From: Candolleomyces eurysporus
Lineage: Eukaryota; Basidiomycota; Agaricomycetes; Agaricales; Psathyrellaceae
DNA length: 23,282 bases
Direction: 5' to 3'
Assembly: GCA_027579435.1 (NCBI GenBank)
Contig: JANBPK010000868.1
Location: 78,117 to 101,398, forward strand
Positions within the stretch are counted from its first letter, which is position 1, and every line of letters starts with the position of its first letter. The notes under the pieces were generated by a model. That model saw only the letters and a list, made by a program, of their open reading frames with translations, searched no databases and was not told where the DNA came from. Both the position numbers and the translations under genes were made by a program. Shown here one piece after another: positions 8,644 to 18,396 of the stretch.

Positions 8644-10389
8644 ATGAAAATGTTGGCATCCACGCCAGAACCAATCCCTGCGTCAATCTCTGGAGAGTTT
8701 GCGAGTCGGAGGAGTATAGCGGTACGTGACTTTTGCCAATGATCCCGTTATTTTGTTCTGATGGTTTGGACAGTCCATGCATCGTATGTTGGAGCATTTT
8801 AGCGGAGCATTCGCGGAGCCGCTAATCATCCAAAGTGCTAGCATTGACATTATTCGTGAGCGTTCCGGACCTTCAAACCCTTGTCCGACGACTGACGTGT
8901 TGGAGGATGCAGCTCGTGGACTACATTCAAACGTTGCCGATGGAGGTGAGAGGGATTCATTCTATCATTCCAGCCCGCGTTCAAACCTGAGAATTAGATT
9001 GAATTCATATGGCCATCACAGCTGAGCTTGGGCCAGATCCTTTTTTACGCTCTGCGGTATATCCCATTCCTGGATTTGCCCCTTGCCTCAATCCGTGCGT
9101 TGAATTCTCTGCGTTGCTTTTATTTCTCTAATGCTTCATTACTGTCCATTTCCAGTGGTCACGAGCTCGTCCCTCTCAACCAAGGTTCTTTGAGAATTAC
9201 CAACGTTGAACTTATGTACTCCTGCTAATCCCATCATAGAGCTGCCAAGNACTCAGCGTGTACATCAGCTGTATGTCCTTTATTTTCGTATTTCTGGTTG
9301 ACGATTGACACTCCACAGCCTGTGTTTTCTTCAGCATGGTTCTGGCAGAAGGTAAATGGTCATCGAAACATCCCCTTTTGAGAGGTTCCAATGACGTTCA
9401 ACGACCCAGCAATCCTGTTCTTGCGCGTCTACGCACTTGGAGGGAGAGGAAGACGACTCAAAGCGTACCTTATCTCTCATTTTTTTGTACGTATTGTCAA
9501 CCCAATGTTTGTCAAACTCCGTGAATTCATAGTACGTTGTCTTATTAGCTCATTCACCTTGGGGCAACTGCGCTGGGGCTCAAATTCTCGACAGAAAACC
9601 AAGTGCAAAGTGAGTCGGTCAGCGCTTATACTGGAGTCTCAATCATGCTGCATGGTCCATTCTCTTACTAGCTCTGTCCGTATTTTAGTAGTTGCATTCG
9701 ATATAGCGCCGTTTCCCACATGCTGGGCGCTTAAACTTCTCAGGCCAACTCTCTCTACCGCGGCATTCAGTATGATTCTCTTCAATGAGTTCGGTAAGTT
9801 GACTTTCCATATGAGCGGCATGGAGAGCTGAGCTTGTAAAAGTGGTCATGACGATAACATTATGGTTTGGATACAAGAAGTTTAGATCCATGAAAGGCCC
9901 ATTGTTTTGTGTACTTTATCGCGACGGGGCGTTCTATTTTGTTGCGTTGACGNGTACGTTTCTCCTCTCCAGTATAACCTAATGCTAAATTAACAACCAT
10001 TGATCATGATAACATTCAGTTACTTCTTTGGCCAACATCCTGGTCAATATACTGGCACCGGTGAGCTCGGTTTACCCCCGGTTGACTTCAGCCAGCTCAC
10101 GCANTGTTCCTTCCAGATCCATTATGGTTCCCTGCTATCAGTGTAAGAAATCACTCGGCAGTCTTNTTGCTGTCTCTGAGGCATTATTACTTACTTTGCA
10201 CCTTACTTAACCAGGGTTCAACGGGCGATCCACAGCATTCTTGCGACTCGGATGATTCTCCATCTGCGCAAGGTCGCAGCTGTCGTCGGAGGTGAAACCA
10301 TAACCTTCGACTCGCAAAGCCCTATNGNTCCGATAGGCTTTGCCACTATTTCCACTCGGAGTACGACTGGTAGTGCACTATCCTTTTGA
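8644..10389 (+). CDS. DUF6533-type seven-transmembrane protein, first copy, about 14 exons
   Basis: Integral membrane protein of the Agaricomycete DUF6533 family; function and ligand unknown. My splice model: 8644-8713, 8836-8855, 8913-8945, 8998-9094, 9156-9184, 9240-9270, 9319-9351, 9410-9486, 9533-9609, 9672-9793, 9843-9953, 10020-10060, 10096-10142, 10215-10389. All phases agree; total 963 nt, 320 residues. Family marks are LALTLFLVDYIQTLPMEIEF, then WPSQLSLGQILFYALRYIPF, SMVLAEAILFLRVYALGGRG, the next membrane segment around LFNEFVVMTITLWF, LYRDGAFYFVALT, and C-terminal VQRAIHSILATRMILHLRK. Helices lie near residues 24-36, 50-70, 90-112, 121-137, 175-205 and 223-247; a seventh near 248-268 is weaker. 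The first two exons are least sure: a second donor (GTACGT at 8722) exists, and a 20 nt exon 2 is unusual. A second copy is at 11994-13740, with an F-box relic just downstream. Confidence 0.7.
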
Positions 10390-10789
10390 TAGATNAAACG
10401 AGAAATGNGCTAAGCACCCTTGCCCTTTCTGNGGATATCGAGGGACTTTCTTTCAAAAAACAAACAAAGTTGTCACAATCGAAACCGGAAGAGACGACTT
10501 GGGAATTTTAGAGCCGGTAGACTAGCCATCGTTCGCTTTCACTTCGCCTGGCTACTGTGTGGCAAACCTTGATAGTGAATACGGTAANTGCTAGTGGCCC
10601 GTCACAGGCACGCGTCGCGACACGTTCTGCTACCGTGTTTTAGCGTGTCTANTAATTCGAGTCAACTCATTCGANATCGAATACATGCAATGTATATAAT
10701 CGAGGCCCATCTGGGAATCGCAGAATCTTACCGATGCGGTGATGGTCGAACTCTAACTCAATCCAATGGCTTACGGTCATTCTGCCATC
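10390..10789 (+). other. Spacer between first 7TM gene and F-box relic
   Basis: The first half aligns with 13741-14000 (shared CGAGAAA, AGAGACGACTT, GCCGGTAGA and the GTCGCGAC palindrome). The region that should carry the F-box motif of the relic (counterpart of 14130-14540) is absent or unrecognisable here, so the relic has lost its 5' end. Confidence 0.5.
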
Positions 10790-11440
10790 ANNNTACACNT
10801 TTCTCGGTCAAACCTCCCGTTCGTCAACCCCGAAGTCACGGAGCCAAGTTTGCGTCGGTCCGAGAATGCACCACTCAAGATCAAACTTTCTGCCTGCCCC
10901 ACTCCCTTCAGCGATTGTGTATGCAAAATTGCGTCCCAAACCAGTCGTTTGGTTGACGTAGATCTGCAGAAGCTAATGTAGGCANGCCATTGGAANTCCT
11001 CAGGTCATGACAAGGAGGCCAATATTCGAGAAACTCGTACCGGAGATGCCTGCACCGGGAACCCGAGGCCTACAGCACCACACCATACCCGACAACTTCT
11101 TGCAGGACGGCGCTCCGTCTCTCCAGCATCTCGGCACCGCACGATCTCGCACGATCCGTCTTCCACTTTGACACAGCTTTGGCCCGAAACGTCTCGTTGG
11201 GAAACCGACGAACAGGAAATTGTTTTTAGGATCCATGAGGANCATGTCGNGCCTGGAAACCCGAGAGCGACGAAAACTGAAAANCCGAGAGCCTTGGGTC
11301 GCTTTNCCCTGCGGTCAGGAAATTCTGGATTCTATCCAAAGCTATAGTACTGGATGTAGGCAGAAGCTTGGGTCAATTTGAAATTCTGGATTTGCGTATT
11401 GTTCAAACAATTTAAAAGCCATCTAATCACGGCTTCTTCA
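10790..11440 (+). pseudogene. Decayed F-box/LRR gene, truncated at both ends
   Basis: Relic of a gene like 14130-15984. One open stretch reads SENAPLKIKL, then VCKIASQTSRL and VDVDL; the intact gene has SKNAPLTVRF, then LCKIATQTNRL and VVEL. Further on, patches matching ATACTCGAGAAACT, AACTTCTTGCAG.ACGG.GCTCC, TCTCCAGCATCTCG and CCGAGAGC.TTGGGTCGCT appear in the same order but in shifting frames, with large internal deletions and stops. The F-box itself is missing. Homology ends near 11440 (AGCCATCTAATCACGGCTTC against AGC-TAGTCACGGCTTC in the intact gene), where the next tandem unit starts. It cannot encode a useful protein, but it is a helpful reference for the frame of its paralog. Confidence 0.8.
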
Positions 11441-11446
11441 GGTGTT

Positions 11447-11993
11447 CATCAATATCTCCTGAGCCAGGCACTCCTCCCATGATAGAAATCTATACCACAT
11501 GAAGACCGGAAATAATGGACGGTGCATCCGTCCAAGCCGCGTTTCGACCCGGATTACGGCTTCAATATACCTGTAGAACCTGTTATCTACAAGGAAGCAC
11601 GCCCAATGCAAGTGGTCAGCAAACAACCGGAACTTCGAATCGGAGCCAAACGTACGTGAATGACCCCAAAACATAAATTTGACATATCGAGGCTCTGACA
11701 TGTTGGACAAGGAGGCAGGCCTTTCACAGCCGCAAGCGAAGACTTCCATATCGCAGAAGAAGAAAAAATCTAAACGGAAGTAATCTTCCCGGACCCCGAG
11801 TCTACACAGAATGAATTCGTGCGTAATGGCATACGGGTGCGGTTTGAACGTAACTTGGTGCGGTGTTCAAACCCCTAAGGTGGCCCACCTGCCGGTACAT
11901 TAACCATGCAGCAGGAGTAATGATTCAACGTGCTCCTTCTATCGTTGACTGCTTCATTCAACTCGCTGTCCACTAGTGAAAATCGTGCTAGAA
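11447..11993 (+). other. Upstream flank of second 7TM gene
   Basis: Duplicated non-coding flank matching 8046-8643 (shared ATGAAGACCGGAAATAA, AACTTCGAATCGGAGCC). A long minus-strand open frame (11438-11749) is not preserved in the other copy and is not called. Promoter elements are not evident. Confidence 0.5.
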
Positions 11994-13740
11994 ATGTCAG
12001 AACCCGTCCCAGGGCCAATCCCTGTGCCAATCTCTGAAACGTTAGCAAGTCGAAGGAGTATGGCGGTACGTGGTGTTCGCCAATAACCTGGCTTTTTTGG
12101 TCTAATGGTCTGGAAAGTCCATGCATCGTATGTTGGAGCATTTTAGCGGAGAATTCGCAGAGCTAATCGTTCAAAGTGCTAGCATTGACGTTATTCGTGA
12201 GCACTTCGGACCTTCGAACACATGTCCGATGACTGAACCCGTGTTCCTTTCGTTGGAGGGTCCAGTTCGTGGACTACATTCAAACACTACCGATGGAGGT
12301 GAGGAGGTTCCCCTCTATCGCCCCAGCGCATTCAAATCTGGGGAAATAGGTTGAATTCTTGTGGCCATCACAACTGAACTTGGGCCAAGTCCTTTTTTAC
12401 GCTTTGCGATATATCCCATTCCTAGATTTGCCTCTTGCCTCATCTCGTGCGTTCAATGTTGTGCGTTGGTTGCGTTTCTATATCGTTTTATCGCTGCCCA
12501 TATATAGTGGTCATGAGCTCGTCGCTCTCAACGAAGGTCCTTATGAATAACCAATGTTGAACCGGTGTGCTACTGCTAATCTCCACCATAGAGCTGCCGG
12601 GCACTTGCAAGATTCATTGCCCGTATGTTCCTCTTTGTTGTATTTCTGGTTGACGATTAACACTCCACAGCCTGCATTTTTATCAATATGGCTCTGGCAG
12701 AAGGTAAATGGCCATTGAAAGATCCATTGTGAGATGTTTCAATGACGTTAAATGACTCAGCAATTCTCTTTTTGCGCGTCTATGCACTTGGAGGAAGAGG
12801 AAGGCGACTCAAAGCATATCTCATCTCTCATTTTGTTGTACGTATTGCTAATCCAATGCTTTCCACTGAAAAGAACCATGAATTGATAGTCCGTTGTCTT
12901 AGCTCATTCACCTTGGGGCAACCGTCCTCGGGCTCAAATTTTCGGCGGAAAACCAAGCACAAAGTGAGTCAGTCAGGGCTCATACCGAAGCTTCGATCCA
13001 GCCGCGTGACCCATTCTCTACTAACTCTCTGCGCATTTTAGTCGTTGCATTCGATATGGCGCCGCTTCCCACATGCTGGACACTCGAACTTCTCAGGCCA
13101 GTTCTCCTTTCCGCAGCGTATGGTATGGTTCTCTTCAATGAGTTTGGTAAGTTGGCTTATTCATTTGAACGACATGGAGAGGTGAACTTGTGAAAAGTGG
13201 TCATGACGATAACGCTATGGTTTGCGTACAAGAAGTTTCGATCCATGAAAAGCCCATTGTTTCATGTGCTTTATCGTGACGGGGCATTCTATTTTGTTGC
13301 GCTGACGGGTGCGTTTCCTCTCCTCTCCAGTATATCCCTTGTGTGAAAGCTAACAGCCATTGATCATGACAAAATTCAGCCGTTTCTTCGGCTAACATCC
13401 TGGTCAATATACTGGCACCGGTGCGCTCAGTGTATTCTTGATCCAGTTATGCCAGTTCATGCAGTACTCCTTCCAGCTCCCATACGGTTCTCAATTAATA
13501 GTGTAAGAAATAACTCGGCGATCTTGATGCTGTCTCTGAGTCTTTATTACTCACTTTGCATCTCACCAAAACAGGGTTCAACGGGCGATCCACAGTATTC
13601 TTGCGACTCGTATGATTCTCCATCTGCGCAAGGCCGCAGCTGCCGAAGATGAAACTATAACCTTCGACTTGCCAAGTTCTATTGCCCCTATGGGCTTTGC
13701 AACTGTTTCCACCCAGAGTACGACTAATACTGCACCATAA
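11994..13740 (+). pseudogene. DUF6533-type seven-transmembrane protein, second copy, possibly broken
   Basis: Paralog of 8644-10389 with matching exons: 11994-12057, 12177-12196, 12266-12298, 12350-12446, 12508-12536, 12592-12622, 12671-12703, 12761-12837, 12890-12963, about 13042-13146, 13198-13308, 13380-13420, 13456-13502, 13575-13740. It reads LALTLFFVDYIQTLPMEVEF, then WPSQLNLGQVLFYALRYIPF, NMALAEAILFLRVYALGGRG and LFNEFVVMTITLWF. It continues with SMKSPLFHVLYRDGAFYF and VVQRAIHSILATRM, ending at a TAA at 13738. The fault is at exon 10: where copy 1 has acceptor TTACTAG, this copy has CTACTAAC and is one base shorter. The next AG (13040-13041) puts the protein out of frame with VVAFDM and hits a stop. 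The gene may therefore be dead, or use a splice I did not find. All other splice sites are intact, so the loss is recent or only apparent. Confidence 0.65.
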
Positions 13741-14129
13741 GTTTGGTGAATTAAACGAGAAACGCGCTGAGCACCCGCACCCTTATCTGGCCTCTCTGAG
13801 AATACTGAGCGACTTTTCTTTGGGAAATCAAACGAAGTTATAATCGGATCCAGAAGAGACGACTTAAGATTCTGTAAAGCCGGTAGATGAACCATTATTC
13901 GCTCTCACTCGCTTCGCCTGGCGAGCCCTGGGAATATGGTGCATGCCCCATCACGCGCACGTGTCGCGACGCGTTCTGCGAGAGTGATCGGCCGCAAATC
14001 CATCGTGTCCTTCAACTGCATCCAATCCAGGATCGAAGCCATCGAAATCTACCTGTAAATCTCCAATTTTTGTTATTTCTCTGGAATATGCACCATTAAT
14101 AGCAAGCCCATTGGCCAGGCCGCTACCGG
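13741..14129 (+). other. Spacer between second 7TM gene and F-box gene
   Basis: Duplicated spacer, alignable with 10390-10650. It must contain the F-box gene promoter and leader. It includes the palindrome GTCGCGAC within a GC-rich patch near 13960-13975; nothing else is recognisable. Confidence 0.5.
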
Positions 14130-15984
14130 ATGTCGGTCAAGATGTCGGGTCTCGATCCCCAGCCAGACGACGGCACCGTCAAAGAAGCACTTCACCCTCC
14201 TCCGATTTATTCCGCCTCGAGCCGTGCAATAATGGGCCAGACAAGGAACCTCAATACTCAATTTTACCGCGAACAAGTGGACCAGCGCATTGCTCAGCTG
14301 GAAAGTGAAGTCCGAAGCTTGAAAACCCACCGGAATACGGTCGCAGATACGAATCGCATCGCACCCGAAATTCTATCCAACATCTTTATCACTCTGAGAT
14401 GGGAAGTTGTAAATGGGTACTCATCGAGATCATCTTGGGTTCGAGTCATCCATGTCTGCAGACATTGGAGGGGCGTTGCTATGGATTGTCCCGCACTCTG
14501 GTCGGACCTCCAGTTTCTTAGTCCNGCATTCGTGGAGANGATGCTGGAATGGTCAAAAAAACGCGCCGCTTACTGTCAGATTTTCCCCCAAGTCAATCTC
14601 GTTCAACGACATACTCTGCAAAATTGCGACCCAGACTAATCGTCTGCGTGTGGTAGAGCTTTGCCGTGGCTGGGCGGGCACGCGGCTGGAAGTCCCCAAG
14701 ATACTGTCAAGTTTCGACAAGACAGCACCAATACTCGAGAAACTAGTGCTGGAAGGAGCTATCATTAATACCGAGGGAAGTGAACAACACGCCATACCCA
14801 AAAACTTCTTGCAGCACGGTGCTCCAGCTCTCCAGCATCTCGATATCACACAATTCGCAATTTGTTGGGATGCCTTACCGCTATCTTCCACCTTGACATA
14901 CCTCCGGCTCGAAAATGTTGCGCCAGAACACCGACCTAACAGGAAATCGTTTCTGGAGTCCATGACGAAGATGTCGCGACTGGAAACCCTGAACCTTTCT
15001 GCATGTCTTCCCCTTTCTGACGACGTCTCGCACCCCGAATCCTCATCCATAACCCTCCCCTCACTCCGAACCTTGAAGCTCCGAGACTCTTCGCCAGAAG
15101 TACTTCAATTTTTCGCCGCCACCCAGGTGCCTAAGGAAGCACGAATCAACATCGAGCTGAGCGACACAGACCCGAAATCCGAGAGCTTTGGGTCGCTCTT
15201 CTCTGCGCTCAGGAAGGGCTGGATTTTATCCAAGGATATGGTCTTGGATGCAGGTGTTAGCTTGGGCCAATCCGAGATTGTGGACCTCCGGATAGTTGAA
15301 CCGGCATCAGCTAGTCACGGCTTCGCAATGTCCAATGAAGACGACGAGCTCCAGTTAAGGTGCTGGTTCAAGAACCATGACCTGCCTCCAAAATTCGACG
15401 TCGACAATCCGCCCGCCAGTCTTGCTTTAACATTGAAGGGGTGTAATTCTGTCATTGGCAACTCGTTGCTGGCAGCACTCGCGGAACGTTTGGATATATC
15501 CTCTCTCCGCTCCCTCAAAATCGCGTCACACCAGTTCCCGACGGTGGAAACGTTCGAGTTGTTCAAGGGCCTGACCAAGCTGGACAAGCTTGCGATTTGG
15601 TACAGCCATGATGCGCTCTCAAACTTCCTCGAGGTCTCGAAGAAGACGAAGGATGATGATGATCCTCCTTTCCCTGCCTTGCGCTCCCTCCAGTTGCATG
15701 GCGTCGATTTCGATGAAGATCTAACGGGGAAGGTGTTCAAAGCAGTAGACGCCCTTGGTACTGCTCTGGACGACCGACACGAATACCACCCGAGCATCGA
15801 GCGACTCATAATAGAACGATGCACCAACTTTGATGAGGGACATTGGGAACAGCTCTCTTGTACCCTTCCCGAGGAGGTTAGGCTGGTTTGGGATGAAGTT
15901 GAGGATATTCGCCGACCTCCAGATGACTCATACTATGGTCGATACAATAGGTTTGAGTACGATTGGGCGGGGAGGCTCTACTAG
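14130..15984 (+). CDS. F-box/LRR-like protein (one frame break in an A7 run)
   Basis: Probable SCF ubiquitin-ligase adaptor. Layout after correction, 617 residues: a disordered N-terminus (MSVKMSGLDPQPDDG), a short coiled coil (VDQRIAQLESEVRSLKTHR, about 50-72), and an F-box-like motif (about 75-135) with NRIAPEILSNIFITL, VIHVCRHWRGVAMDCPALW and SDLQFL. LRR-like repeats run to the end, for example APALQHLDITQF, LTYLRLENVAP and LPSLRTLKLRDSSPEVLQFF, finishing RLVWDEVEDIRRPPDDSYYG. This is the usual plan of Agaricomycete F-box proteins. The frame changes inside AAAAAAA at 14555-14561: EWSKK is followed in the next frame by NAPLTVRFSP. With six As the two parts join and the length becomes a whole number of codons. 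The relic at 10790 has SENAPLKIKL here in one frame, supporting the correction. Start ATG 14130; an in-frame ATG also occurs at 14142. Confidence 0.82.
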
Positions 15985-16394
15985 TAGCAAATGCCTGTGT
16001 CATGATTCAATTTCTTCCATCAACCCTGGGCCAAAGCTGTAAATCCGTCTAGACATCTGCATCACAAACAAAGACCCCGTGTTCTGGACCTTTCCTTGAG
16101 CCATATTTCATGGGATACAGCTGTAAATTTCACTCATCTTGCGCAGAGAGCAGAATCCAAGAGCGACGAGCCGCGAACGAGAGGTGGGCGCCAGGCCCTG
16201 ACGGCGACGGGGCTTGATCACCGAGCAATGTATTATTCCCACGGCCATTCAGCACGCTGCCAGGCCCATCAATCGCCTCCCTTACCACTCCCTTGAAGCT
16301 TTCTCTTGCCTCCGACCTCTAGCACTACAATACCCTGCCCAAAATCCCAGAAAAACCTCGAAAATCACTGCTCAATCTCGTTTGAATCGCCACC
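15985..16394 (+). other. Intergenic: F-box 3' flank and calcineurin B promoter
   Basis: The 410 bases show no gene-like frame. They end in CACC directly before the calcineurin B ATG (CACCATGG), a good eukaryotic start context. No TATA or CCAAT box was found with confidence. Confidence 0.5.
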
Positions 16395-17465
16395 ATGGGT
16401 CAATCACGTACGTTGGTCCAAGAGGATTTGCGGTGAAGCGAGAGATCGACATTCATTCGCGATTCACTTGTTTCGCTGAATCGTCGAGGGATGGAAGCTG
16501 ACCGTCGATATGAATGTTCGTCAATATAGCGTCGCAGTTTATGGAGGATATGGAGAGGCGGTCGAACTGTGAGTGCGATCACCGTCATGAATGCTGGCCA
16601 GACGCTGATGGGCTTCATCCTGCACTTTCTCTGCTCGACATCGTAACATCGTGCTATATGGCCCGGTTTTTCATGATTTTCTGGATATTTAGTCACTCAA
16701 GCTGAGCTGGAGCGACTGAAAAAGCGGTTTATGAAGCTCGACAGGTGTGCCCTCAACCCTGCGCGTCTACTTGACTGGGTAGCTGAACGATGTCCTCGTA
16801 TTTTGTTACCTTATAGTGACGGCTCTGGCTCGATCGACCGTGAAGAATTTTTGTCAATACCTCAAATTGCGACCAATCCCCTCGCATCGCGGATGATTGC
16901 CATCTTTGACGAAGAGTGCGTTGAAACGAAATTCCTGGATAGGCTGTCTCCTGATTGATGTGGCGTATCTCTAGTGGTGGTGGTACTGTCGATTTCCAGG
17001 AATTCGTTGGCGGTCTGAGCGCGTTTAGTAGCCGAGGTGGAAGGGAAGAGAAGCTGAAGTGTGCGTCGTGTTACCATTCTGTCTTTCGCCGCCCACCGCT
17101 GATCCACTCTCCTCTTGCAGTCGCGTTCAAGGTGTACGACGTAGATCGGGATGGCTTTATCTCCAATGGAGAGCTCTTCCTCGTCTTGAAGATGATGGTT
17201 GGAAACAACTTGAAGGTGTGCATACCTAAAAGTGCACCTAGATTGCAAAAGCTAATAATTTATCAGGACCAACAACTACAACAGATCGTGGATAAGACCA
17301 TCATGGAGGCTGATTTGGACGGGGATGGAAAGCTGAGCTTTGAAGAGTTTGCTCAGACAGTATCGAACACAGTACGAATTCCTCGCTGCTCTTTCTCTTA
17401 GGATACCCTGACAGCTTTCTTTCTAGGATATTGTCAAGCAAATGACCCTGGAAGATCTCTTCTAG
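16395..17465 (+). CDS. CNB1: Calcineurin regulatory subunit B
   Basis: Calcium-binding regulatory subunit of the phosphatase calcineurin; it binds the catalytic A subunit and, with calmodulin, activates it in stress, morphogenesis and mating responses. Eight exons: 16395-16407, 16530-16568, 16693-16744, 16817-16915, 16975-17060, 17121-17215, 17267-17371, 17427-17465. The sum is 528 nt, 175 residues plus stop, the usual family size, with no frame problem and no N. Gly2 in MGQS is the expected myristoylation site. Four EF-hand loops: residues 34-45 ([12 protein letters not shown]), 66-77 ([12 protein letters not shown]), 103-114 ([12 protein letters not shown]) and 144-155 ([12 protein letters not shown]), each with acidic ligands at 1, 3 and 12. 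Hallmark segments are [50 protein letters not shown] and the end [12 protein letters not shown]. The first exon has only 13 coding bases. Ser35 replaces the usual basic residue of loop 1, which should not affect calcium binding. Confidence 0.97.
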
Positions 17466-17993
17466 CTGCTGTCGTCGTCTCCAAGGGATCTTATAGCCTC
17501 AAATTCCCTGAGCTCAACACGTTGGACGACCAAGACAGCACATATTCTCCCTGGCGCTACCCTAATTGTGAAGGTCTAATTATAGTCTTCGAGGGGACAT
17601 TTAATTCCACGAAAGGCTATATGACCCAAGACGACTTTGACGACTTTCATGAATAGCTCGCCTAACTACTCACTACCGCAATTCTTATATCTCGACACAT
17701 GATTCTGTTTTCTGCTTTGTAGTAGGGAAGAAATCGTACACTGTAATTCTTAGCTATTTCATTCTTTCGTTGTATATATAAAATGGATTTGGGCTGTATC
17801 GTTCTCGGTTTATCCTTCAAGCTTAACAGCATCCCAAGGCCCTGCAGAATCTTTTGCTGTTGCTTTGACACCTCGACCCATATCGTAGGGTTACATGTTA
17901 AGTAAAGCCCCTCCATGACGCGTTCTGCTTCCCACTTATTCCGCAGATCTGAGTACTTCTGATGACTGCAGAATATGTATTGAATAGAATTAC
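17466..17993. other. Convergent 3' region between CNB1 and a minus-strand F-box gene
   Basis: Both flanking genes end into this 530-base stretch, so it should carry two 3' UTRs. A plus-strand frame without an upstream ATG stays open from 17402 to 17653 across the CNB1 stop (see findings). From about 17911 the sequence is the 3' flank of the F-box gene and is duplicated at 22784. Confidence 0.5.
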
Positions 17994-18396
17994 TCATGCT
18001 GGAAATAAGGCCGGGATTAAGTTCATGATGTCTCTTCGGGAAAGAATAAGCATCTGGATCGACTGACCTGGTGTCAATGGGCGCTTGCGTNCCTTTCGAG
18101 TTACTTTTTNCANGCTTGGGNCCCAAAAGTCTTCGCCGGGTGCTGATGTTCCTACCCAGTCACATAGGTAGTCTTCGAAGTGGCGCTGAATGGGCTGCTC
18201 GGATTGTAAGCCGGGAAGATTGTGAGCGACAACTGCGCGAGGGTCAGCCTCGCCTCGACAAATGGTGTCGATGTCCTCTAGTCGTTCTACCGCACTCTCT
18301 CCTTCACAGAAGAATTCGTTCGCATCGACCCAAATGACGAGAATGCGCAAGCAGGGTGGACAGGCCGAAATGACATCCCTAACGGCTTCCACAAAG
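17911..18396 (-). repeat. Segmental duplication, complete-gene copy
   Basis: Aligns with 22784-23282: 3' flank beginning ATGACGCGTTCTGCT in both, then the C-terminal half of an F-box family gene. The other copy continues beyond the right window edge, so the full length is not visible. Confidence 0.85.

Larger units (their letters stand above)
8046..11440 (+). repeat. Tandem unit 1: 7TM gene plus decayed F-box gene
   Basis: Direct repeat of the unit that starts at about 11441. Shared sections are the upstream flank (for example GAAATCTATACCA at 8085 and 11487), the whole 7TM gene, its 3' flank and part of the following F-box gene. The F-box homology stops at about 11440, where flank matching 8046 begins again, so this is the duplication junction. 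Confidence 0.85.
11441..15320 (+). repeat. Tandem unit 2: 7TM gene plus F-box gene
   Basis: Second copy of the unit at 8046-11440. It is longer because the F-box gene is not deleted. Homology to unit 1 can be followed to about 15320 (around the coding segment SHGFAMSNED), which corresponds to the truncation point of the relic. Confidence 0.8.

Noticed and set aside
11438..11749. Minus-strand frame of 103 codons in the flank of the second 7TM gene
   Set aside because: The homologous stretch in unit 1 (8046-8350) does not keep the frame, so coding is unlikely.
8594..12141. Matching minus-strand frames MLQHTMHGLS... at 8594-8797 and 11875-12141
   Set aside because: They are antisense shadows of the 5' part of the two 7TM genes; similarity follows from the duplication, and the plus-strand splice model explains the region better.
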